Shown in pieces: positions 5,447 through 11,440 of a DNA stretch of 11,440 nt (position 1 is its first letter; each line of letters begins with the position of its first letter). The translations under genes were made by a program, and so were the position numbers. The stretch spans positions 1-11,440 of the forward strand of contig JAFAGA010000103.1 of the NCBI GenBank assembly GCA_023423045.1. The letters run 5' to 3'. This DNA comes from Bacillota bacterium (GTDB lineage: Bacteria > Bacillota > Clostridia > Lachnospirales > Lachnospiraceae). The notes below the pieces were generated by a model that was not told the origin of the DNA, ran no database searches, and was given only the letters and a program-made list of their open reading frames with translations.

Positions 5447-7279
5447 ATGGCTATGAAGAAGCTGCCTGTAAAGGGCTTGATAGAGAAATTGAAAAAAGCG
5501 GAGCGCGGCAGCGTTTTGTTTGTTGTGCTGCTCTTGCTTTTCGCCGCCATTGTCGCCGTATTTTTAAACTTTTATTTCACGGGATATCGGCAGCCGTATT
5601 TGATGAAGAACGTGATCGACCTGTCCGAAGGCTGGCGGTACGAGGCGGAAAGCACAGGTCAGAGGGAGCTTGCCACCCTGCGCACCGGCCCGAAGCTTGC
5701 GGCAGGTGAAACCATGAGCCTGTGGCGGACTCTGGATACGGAGATTCAAGAAGCCGCCATTCTCATTCGCGCAAACCATCAAACGGTCAGTGTGTATCTG
5801 AACGGCAAGCCGCTTTATACGGATCCGAAGCTCGGATCGGGGGAGAATCCAGGCATGGCGCTGCATTTGATTTTGCTGCCGGAGGATTACTTAAACCAAG
5901 CGCTGCAAGTCAAACTGACCTCGCCCTATCCCCTTTATTCCGGACGCACCAGTCCCATCCTAATGGGAACGATTTCCTCTTTGGAAGCCTATGCACTTTC
6001 CGATTCCATGCGCTCGGTCATTCTCATGGCTATGTGCCTGCTGATTGGCGTCGGCATCATAGTACTGACGCTGGTGTTGGCGCTGGGAGGCATTCGTCGT
6101 CCGCAGAACCTGGCCATCGGCGTGTTCGCCGTTATATGGTCTCTGTACTATGTCTGTACGGAATATATTGTGTTCCAGTTTTTTACACCGTTTTGGGTGT
6201 CTGCGCTCAGTCTGGGCCTCTATTTTACCTTTCAGGTCCCGCTGACACTGTACTTTTATTTTTCCTTCCGGCATTATCAAAAGTGGATGCTGCCCGCGGT
6301 TATCCTGCATGGCGGCTTTGCGGCCGCGGCCATTCTGCTCCAGATCACCGGCACTGTAGATCTGCCCGGGCTGATTAATGTCAATAACATACTTTTGACA
6401 GGTCTTGCCTATACAGTTGCGCTGGCTGTTCTGGAGGCTCTGAAAAAAAACCGTATGATGCAACTGGCCGCTCCGTTTCTGATGATTGCCTACGGTTCCA
6501 TGCTGTACAATTTTTCCGTGTTTTACACAAGGCGCGGTGTGGTGCCTTACTCGTACAAGGATACCTATTTTCTTTTGATTCTGTGCGTGCTGGTGTACAA
6601 CATACAGCAGTTTTTCAGCGGATACTACCAGAGCCGGCGGGAAAGCGCGGTGCTGACCCTGCAAAACCGGCTGGCGAAGGAAAGCTACGATCAGATCCTG
6701 GTCCATCTTCAGGAGGTGGGCGGCCTGAAGCATGAGATAAAGAATCATCTTGCCGCCCTGCAAACCTGTCTGACCGAGGGGCGCTACGAGGAAGCGAAGC
6801 AGTATCTGGAATACTGCGCCGGGCAGGCCGGAGCCGTAACCGGGGCGGCCTGGCATAGCCATTTCCTCATCAACGCGGTAGCGGGCCGCCTGCTGCAAAG
6901 GGCATCGGAGCGTAGTGTCGAAGTAAGGCTGGATTTAAAAGCGGAGCCCCGGCATATCGCCGATCCGGATCTGTACAGCCTGCTGTCCAACCTGCTGGAG
7001 AATGCGCTGGAAGCCTGCGCTGCCGTGCCGGAGGACCGGGAGCGGTTTATCTGCCTGACGATCGTCCGGCGGGAGCCTTATCTGGTTATCACCTGCGAAA
7101 ACAGCAGGACAGGTGAGATCGTCTGTGAGAACGGAGAGCTTCGGACCACCAAGAGGGACGAGGGCCACGGCTACGGCCTGCGGATAATCCGGCGTATCGC
7201 CGACGCTTACGACGGGCTTGCGGATATGGACTATGACGAAACCACCTTTACTGTTACCGTTGCTCTCAAGGACAAATAG
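5447..7279 (+). CDS. Membrane sensor histidine kinase, 7TM plus GHKL ATPase
   Basis: This is the sensor kinase likely paired with the LytTR regulator. The open frame extends back to an ATG at 5327, but AAGGAG (5434-5439) 7 nt before the ATG at 5447 marks the real start, giving 610 residues. Predicted layout: one membrane segment (21-43); a beta-rich extracytoplasmic domain (about 50-187, with VSVYLNGKPLY); seven membrane segments (about 188-215, 221-243, 249-274, 280-302, 310-332, 337-361, 373-394); a coiled linker; a dimerisation/phosphoacceptor helix with HEIKNH and H429; and a GHKL ATPase with N-box SNLLENALEA (514-523) and glycine loop GHGYGL (573-578). The architecture resembles 7TMR-DISM sensors fused to an HATPase of the AgrC/NatK type. 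The ligand is unknown; a jelly-roll-like outer domain would suit a carbohydrate or wall fragment. Base composition is clearly richer in GC than pheST. Confidence 0.92.
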   Translation: MAMKKLPVKGLIEKLKKAERGSVLFVVLLLLFAAIVAVFLNFYFTGYRQPYLMKNVIDLSEGWRYEAESTGQRELATLRTGPKLAAGETMSLWRTLDTEIQEAAILIRANHQTVSVYLNGKPLYTDPKLGSGENPGMALHLILLPEDYLNQALQVKLTSPYPLYSGRTSPILMGTISSLEAYALSDSMRSVILMAMCLLIGVGIIVLTLVLALGGIRRPQNLAIGVFAVIWSLYYVCTEYIVFQFFTPFWVSALSLGLYFTFQVPLTLYFYFSFRHYQKWMLPAVILHGGFAAAAILLQITGTVDLPGLINVNNILLTGLAYTVALAVLEALKKNRMMQLAAPFLMIAYGSMLYNFSVFYTRRGVVPYSYKDTYFLLILCVLVYNIQQFFSGYYQSRRESAVLTLQNRLAKESYDQILVHLQEVGGLKHEIKNHLAALQTCLTEGRYEEAKQYLEYCAGQAGAVTGAAWHSHFLINAVAGRLLQRASERSVEVRLDLKAEPRHIADPDLYSLLSNLLENALEACAAVPEDRERFICLTIVRREPYLVITCENSRTGEIVCENGELRTTKRDEGHGYGLRIIRRIADAYDGLADMDYDETTFTVTVALKDK

Positions 7280-7475
7280 GCGGAGCCCTTTGTCTTGCGG
7301 GATGATAATGATCGGTCAAGCTGTTCGTCCTGTGTTGCGGATTACGACGTTTTTCTTACCAGTTATGTATTTTCTGTTCTCACTGGAGAAAAGGAGCGGT
7401 AAAATGTAGTTTAGCATATAGGCGAGGACACTGTTTTGACAGGAGAGGCAGCGATAATGAAGGAGGAATGGTAAC

Positions 7476-10400
7476 ATGCAAGGAATACAGAAATCAAGAT
7501 GTATTGTGAGATGGATTGCGGCGGCAGTACTGGGATTTGTGCTGGTTCTGGGATTCTTGCCGGGGAACAGGCAGGCATATGGAGAAGAAACGGTTATTGA
7601 TCTGAATACTTTGACGAACGGCGCTTCCGGAAGCGGCTGGAGCTATAGTGGGAATAAGCTGTTGCTTGAGCCCGTTGGCGAAACTACAGTTTTCCGCATA
7701 AAAGGGGATGGCATCCAGAAGTCAATGCGGATTCGGCTAGGAGATTGGCTACCTTTCAGAGGTACGGTTATATTGGAGAATGTCAACATAATAAATATGA
7801 ATCCCCCGGGACTTGACCCGGCGGCAATGGATTGTGCTAATGAAAGCACAGTTAGACTACGTCTGATAGGTGACAGCTGTCTGGAAAGCAGAGAACACGC
7901 AGGCATCAATATCAACGGAGGCAATCTGACCATTGAGGCATATGATGACACCCCCTCCAGTCTGATAGCGATTGGAGGGAAAAAGGCAAACGGCATTGGC
8001 ACAGGGGAAGATAACGACTTCTTAGATCCTTTATTTAGATCAAAACCGCATGTGAGTATCACCGGAAACTGTATGGTAACTGTACAGGGTACGCAAAATG
8101 GCTACGCACTGGGGGCGCAAAGCCTGACGATGGACGACGGGGCAAAGTTGATTTTGAACAACCCTGCCAATCCGGCCAGGGGGTTGGGTGCGTATGCGGT
8201 GAAGGACCTGTCCGACTGTACCATTGGCGGGAATGCGGCAGGGGCGCTGCCCATGAGTGTGGCACCGGCGGGACTGGATTTTGGCTCGCAGTCAATTCCT
8301 TACTCACAGCCGGAGGCACAGCAGATAGCAATCACCTACTGGGGTGAGAATTCGGTTACGCTGACGCAGCCGGCTTCCGCTAAGTGTACCGTCACTGCGC
8401 TTTCAACAACGACCCTCGTAAACGGCGCAACGGCAACCTTTACCGTGCGGCCGAACGCAGATTTGCCTGAGGGAATACATGACGAGACGATTATCATAAA
8501 TGGGAGCAATGGTGCTGCCGCGACGGTGCCTGTGCGGTTTAAGGTAACCGACCCACCTACCGTTACCGCCGTTACCCCGGCAAATGCGGCAACAGGCGTC
8601 GGTGTCAGCGGCAATATCGAAATCACCTTCAGCAAGCCGATCCACACTGCCGGCACGGTTTCACTGGATGGCGGCAACACGATGCTTGGCACGGAAGGAG
8701 CAGGCTGGGACAGCACAAGGACGGTCTATGCGGTTTCTTATTCCGGCCTCACCTGGGAAACGCAGTACACAATCACCATCGCGGGCTTCCGGAATGCAGC
8801 GGGCAATCCAATGATAGCGGACAGCAGCTTCAGCTTCACGACCAAAGCGGAGCCGGAGGGCCCGGATGCGGACCGGGACGGCCTTTCTATCATAACGGGC
8901 GGGAGTAAAACCTTTACCGTATCTCTCGGACAAAGCGGGAATGAAGCGGTACAGGCGATCGTCACCAGCGCAGATAGCAGCATCGCTGCGGTCAGCTATT
9001 CTCCCGTTCCGATTGTGGTATCAGGCTCGGCCATTACGGTCACCGGCGTGTCGGCGGGCAGCACGTTTGTCTACATCGACTTTTCCGGCGGCAGCCATAA
9101 CGGAGGCAGCGGCAGCAGGAAGACGGTCAGCGTGACGGTGACCGATCCGCAGCCCGTCACCCACAGTGTTACCGTCATGACTGACGGCAACGGAAGGGCT
9201 TCGGCAGCGCCTGTGAGCGCGGCAGCGGGAACAGTAATTGAACTTACGGCAACACCCGACCGTAATTATTCCTTCAGCCACTGGGAAAGCATATCTCCGG
9301 CCGCACTTGCCATCAGCGGGAACCGCTTCACCATGCCGGAGGAGGATGTCATCGTGAAAGCGCATTTTAATTACAGCGGCGGTAACTCCGATTCGGGCTC
9401 ATATACCTATATTCCGTCCTCAAACACGACCGGAAGCATCACTGTATTTGGCGTCAGCATCCCTTATACAATCGAAAATGCCACGGGAATTATGACCGCC
9501 AGCCTGACCGCCGAGCTGCTGGATAAAATACTGGCGGCAGCGGGCGAAAACGAGACAGTCGTCCTTGAAGCGGGAGGCCAGGCCAATGTACGGGAGGCGG
9601 TTGTTAATTTCCCGCCGTCCTGGTTCGAGGGGCATGAGAGAGTTACCTTTGTCCTGCAATCAGGCATTGGCGGTATTCATATCAACAATAATCTGGCCGG
9701 GAAATTCCCTGTGTCAAACAGGACTGCGACGGTTTCGCTGCGTAAAGGCAGCCTTATACTCCTGGCAGAACAGGATGGCAAGGCTGTTACATGGAATACT
9801 GCCGAAGCTCCGGTTGTTATCTATATGCCCTACACACCCGAAGCAGATACCGACACAAATACGGTTGTCCTGTACGACAAGGCTGCGGGGAAGGCGGTCG
9901 TACATAGTCTCTACGCGGGCGGCAAGGTGTATGGTGCGGTGAATAAACCCGGCGAATATGACGTGAAATCTATTGCCCACAGCTTTACGGATACGGCGGC
10001 CCATTGGGCGAAGGACGACATCGCCTTTGCTGTCAGCCGAGGACTGCTTACCGGTATAGACGGCGCATTCTTGCCTGAAACGGCTATTACCCGTGCGGAC
10101 TTCGCTGCAGCGCTGGGCAAGCTCTCCGGTGCGGACATAAGGGGGTATACGAGCAGCAGCTTTACCGATGTAGCCGATACAAGCCCCGCCATGCCTTATA
10201 TCGAATGGGCGGTCGAAAATAAGATTGTGACGGATATCAGCGGCGGTAAGTTCAAGCCTGGCCGAAAGATCACCCGCGAGCAAATGGCGCTGATGATGGT
10301 CAATTACGCAAAGGCTACAGGCCAAGCACTTCCCATAAATCGACAGGCCGCAGCCTTTACTGATCATACGAAAATATCTACATGGGCGAAGAAGGCAGTT

Positions 10401-10577
10401 AAGGCCGTCCAGTGGGCGGGCATCATCACAGGGAAGTCCGGAAGCCTGTTTGACCCGCAGGGCAGATTGACGCGGGCCGGAGCATCTACCATCCTGCGCC
10501 GGTTTGCCGAGGGTGTCGTGAGCACTACCATCGACGGGTATACCGTTGATGGGGATGGCGTAAGAATAAGGAAATAA
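7476..10577 (+). CDS. Secreted multidomain surface protein with three SLH domains
   Basis: This is a 1033-residue exported protein, probably held on the cell wall by SLH binding to secondary wall polymer. AGGAGG (7461-7466) is 9 nt before the ATG. A signal peptide (1 to about 36) has RCIVR, a hydrophobic core at 14-28, and a likely cut after QAYG. Regions in order: a beta-helix-like part (40-250) resembling the carbohydrate-binding PF14262/Cthe_2159 group; an Ig-like part starting at AGLDFGSQSI (265-358); a Big_5/SbsA-like Ig domain (361-456, TPANAATGVGVSGNIEITFS); a repeat-rich beta part (465-557); a Divergent InlB B-repeat-like domain (562-632, with FSHWES and FTMPEEDVIVKAHF); an unrecognised region (645-830); and SLH domains at about 837-884, 896-949 and 961-1013, with ITRAD, ITREQ and LTRAG motifs. 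No enzyme motif is seen. Composition steps from about 46% to about 60% GC near 8100-8160. No clear promoter or kinase terminator lies in the 196-nt gap, so read-through from the kinase is possible. Confidence 0.9.
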   Translation: MQGIQKSRCIVRWIAAAVLGFVLVLGFLPGNRQAYGEETVIDLNTLTNGASGSGWSYSGNKLLLEPVGETTVFRIKGDGIQKSMRIRLGDWLPFRGTVILENVNIINMNPPGLDPAAMDCANESTVRLRLIGDSCLESREHAGININGGNLTIEAYDDTPSSLIAIGGKKANGIGTGEDNDFLDPLFRSKPHVSITGNCMVTVQGTQNGYALGAQSLTMDDGAKLILNNPANPARGLGAYAVKDLSDCTIGGNAAGALPMSVAPAGLDFGSQSIPYSQPEAQQIAITYWGENSVTLTQPASAKCTVTALSTTTLVNGATATFTVRPNADLPEGIHDETIIINGSNGAAATVPVRFKVTDPPTVTAVTPANAATGVGVSGNIEITFSKPIHTAGTVSLDGGNTMLGTEGAGWDSTRTVYAVSYSGLTWETQYTITIAGFRNAAGNPMIADSSFSFTTKAEPEGPDADRDGLSIITGGSKTFTVSLGQSGNEAVQAIVTSADSSIAAVSYSPVPIVVSGSAITVTGVSAGSTFVYIDFSGGSHNGGSGSRKTVSVTVTDPQPVTHSVTVMTDGNGRASAAPVSAAAGTVIELTATPDRNYSFSHWESISPAALAISGNRFTMPEEDVIVKAHFNYSGGNSDSGSYTYIPSSNTTGSITVFGVSIPYTIENATGIMTASLTAELLDKILAAAGENETVVLEAGGQANVREAVVNFPPSWFEGHERVTFVLQSGIGGIHINNNLAGKFPVSNRTATVSLRKGSLILLAEQDGKAVTWNTAEAPVVIYMPYTPEADTDTNTVVLYDKAAGKAVVHSLYAGGKVYGAVNKPGEYDVKSIAHSFTDTAAHWAKDDIAFAVSRGLLTGIDGAFLPETAITRADFAAALGKLSGADIRGYTSSSFTDVADTSPAMPYIEWAVENKIVTDISGGKFKPGRKITREQMALMMVNYAKATGQALPINRQAAAFTDHTKISTWAKKAVKAVQWAGIITGKSGSLFDPQGRLTRAGASTILRRFAEGVVSTTIDGYTVDGDGVRIRK

Positions 10578-10706
10578 GAATATTATAAACCCTTACCGGA
10601 ATTCTCCGAGTTATCTGGAATATTTGAGTTTGTCCCTGTATAAGCATTTTCTGAAGAGATGCGGGTTGATTCTGATCCTGCCTATGGTAAGAGGTTTAAG
10701 ACAGAT

Positions 10707-11267
10707 ATGAGTATTCAGCATAAAGGTACAATAACGATTGAGACATTGCGGCTTGTTTTACGGCGTTTTGAGGAAACGGACGCCAGGGAGATGTATGAGA
10801 ATTGGGCCGGGGATATTGAGGTATGCAAATATTTATCCTGGGGGCCGCATACCAGTGAAGAAGTATCCCGAAAGAGGATCTTAGGCTGGGTCAGCAATTA
10901 TATCCGGTACAATTCCTATGTATGGGCCCTGGTGGACAAGAAGCAGGATAAGGTCATTGGCTCCATCAGCGTTGAGATTGCCAACGATATTGCCGGGCTT
11001 TGCGAGGTGGGGTATTGTCTCTCCAGAGAATACTGGAACCGGGGAGTGATGACGGAAGCCCTGCGTGCAGTGATGCATTATCTGTTCTATGAGATTGGCT
11101 ACCAGCATATTCAGGCAAAGCATGATGTATTGAACCTGGCCTCAGGAAGAGTAATGCAGAAGGCGGGTATGGTATATATCAGGACAGAGGAGAAAGTAGG
11201 TCTTCGAAGAGACGGTACCTATTATGACTGCGCTGTTTATATAAAGAACAGAGAGGACGAGGAATGA
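10707..11267 (+). CDS. GNAT N-acetyltransferase, RimJ/RimL type
   Basis: This is a cytoplasmic acetyl-CoA-dependent N-acetyltransferase of the Acetyltransf_3 group, 186 residues from the chosen start. It opens with ITIETLRLVLRRF (8-20), the usual first strand of this family. Motif A is YWNRGVMTEAL (109-119), with R112-G113 in the acetyl-CoA pyrophosphate loop, and motif B is NLASGRVMQKAGM (143-155). The frame is open back to an ATG at 10659, giving 202 residues, but GAAGAG there touches the ATG. The ATG at 10707 has AAGAGG (10689-10694) 12 nt upstream, which is loose, so the start is uncertain. The substrate cannot be told: relatives act on ribosomal proteins, antibiotics or small amines. It lies 129 nt after the SLH gene with no clear terminator between, and its base composition is nearer to pheST than to the SLH gene. 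Confidence 0.9.
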   Translation: MSIQHKGTITIETLRLVLRRFEETDAREMYENWAGDIEVCKYLSWGPHTSEEVSRKRILGWVSNYIRYNSYVWALVDKKQDKVIGSISVEIANDIAGLCEVGYCLSREYWNRGVMTEALRAVMHYLFYEIGYQHIQAKHDVLNLASGRVMQKAGMVYIRTEEKVGLRRDGTYYDCAVYIKNREDEE

Positions 11268-11352
11268 CAAAATACCCGGTACGGCCGGCGGAGAAGGGTA
11301 CATAATAATTACTGGTTAGTGTATAATTAGTGTTGGCAAAGATAATAAGAAA

Positions 11353-11373
11353 TTTTAGTTATGTAAACTAAAA
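11353..11373. repeat. Perfect 8-bp AT-rich inverted repeat
   Basis: TTTTAGTT (11353-11360) and AACTAAAA (11366-11373) enclose ATGTA, immediately left of the GC-richer hairpin at 11375. It may be part of a double terminator between convergent genes. Its own role is not clear. Confidence 0.45.
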
Positions 11374-11403
11374 AGGGAAGTAAAGAGTAAATCCCTACTT
11401 CCC
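11371..11403 (-). terminator. Terminator, best read on the minus strand
   Basis: GGGAAGTA (11375-11382) pairs with TACTTCCC (11396-11403) around a 13-nt loop. On the minus strand the stem is followed at once by TTTTTAGTTT, a good T tract. On the plus strand the T run comes about 9 nt later. It therefore most likely ends a minus-strand gene beyond the right edge, and may also stop transcripts from the acetyltransferase. Confidence 0.6.
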
Positions 11404-11440
11404 AATCATACCGTTTTTCTTTATGATGTTAATTGTCAAG

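Noticed and set aside
7326..7357. CGTC/GACG hairpin followed by TTTTTCTT after the kinase gene
   Set aside because: Only four base pairs with a large loop; too weak to call a terminator, although the T tract is good.
7218..7409. 63-codon frame overlapping the kinase 3' end
   Set aside because: It starts inside the kinase gene in another frame without a ribosome binding site and shows no recognisable protein.
7436..7458. TTGACA followed by GATAAT before the SLH gene
   Set aside because: The spacing is 11 nt, too short for a normal promoter, and the second element abuts the ribosome binding site.
10624..10644. TTGAGT and TATAAG before the acetyltransferase
   Set aside because: The spacing of 9 nt is incompatible with a sigma-A-type promoter.

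Overview
The window looks like chromosomal DNA of a low-to-mid-GC Firmicute of class Clostridia, most likely a Lachnospiraceae-type anaerobe. The reasons are a T-box leader in front of pheS, strong AGGAGG ribosome binding sites, a LytTR regulator with a GHKL-type kinase, and a secreted protein anchored by S-layer homology (SLH) repeats. Taxonomy is inferred from style only; no 16S rRNA or other marker is present.

Left part (1-4330): a housekeeping translation operon. A consensus promoter (143-171) drives a phenylalanine T-box leader with a TTC specifier, a T-box sequence and a U-tailed terminator. It is followed by an unusually long stretch of about 180 nt with further hairpins, then pheS, a 145-nt spacer rich in inverted repeats, pheT, and a strong stem-loop terminator. 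Both synthetase subunits are full length. Several residues in normally conserved motifs are changed, while the tyrosine-editing residues of PheT are kept, so this may be a divergent or second PheRS.

Middle part (4334-10577): a higher-GC block. A LytTR response regulator on the minus strand is divergent from a plus-strand sensor kinase with one plus seven predicted membrane segments. The 362-nt gap between them holds a two-copy tandem repeat of about 89 nt, each copy folding into two hairpins, and a candidate promoter for each direction. Behind the kinase, 196 nt downstream on the same strand, is a 1033-residue secreted multidomain protein with three C-terminal SLH domains. By position the pair is the obvious candidate regulator of the surface protein; this is inference.

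Right part (10578-11440): a RimJ/RimL-type GNAT acetyltransferase, then a gene-free tail with two hairpins. One of these reads best as a terminator for a minus-strand gene beyond the right edge. No tRNA, rRNA, CRISPR array, transposase or phage gene was seen.
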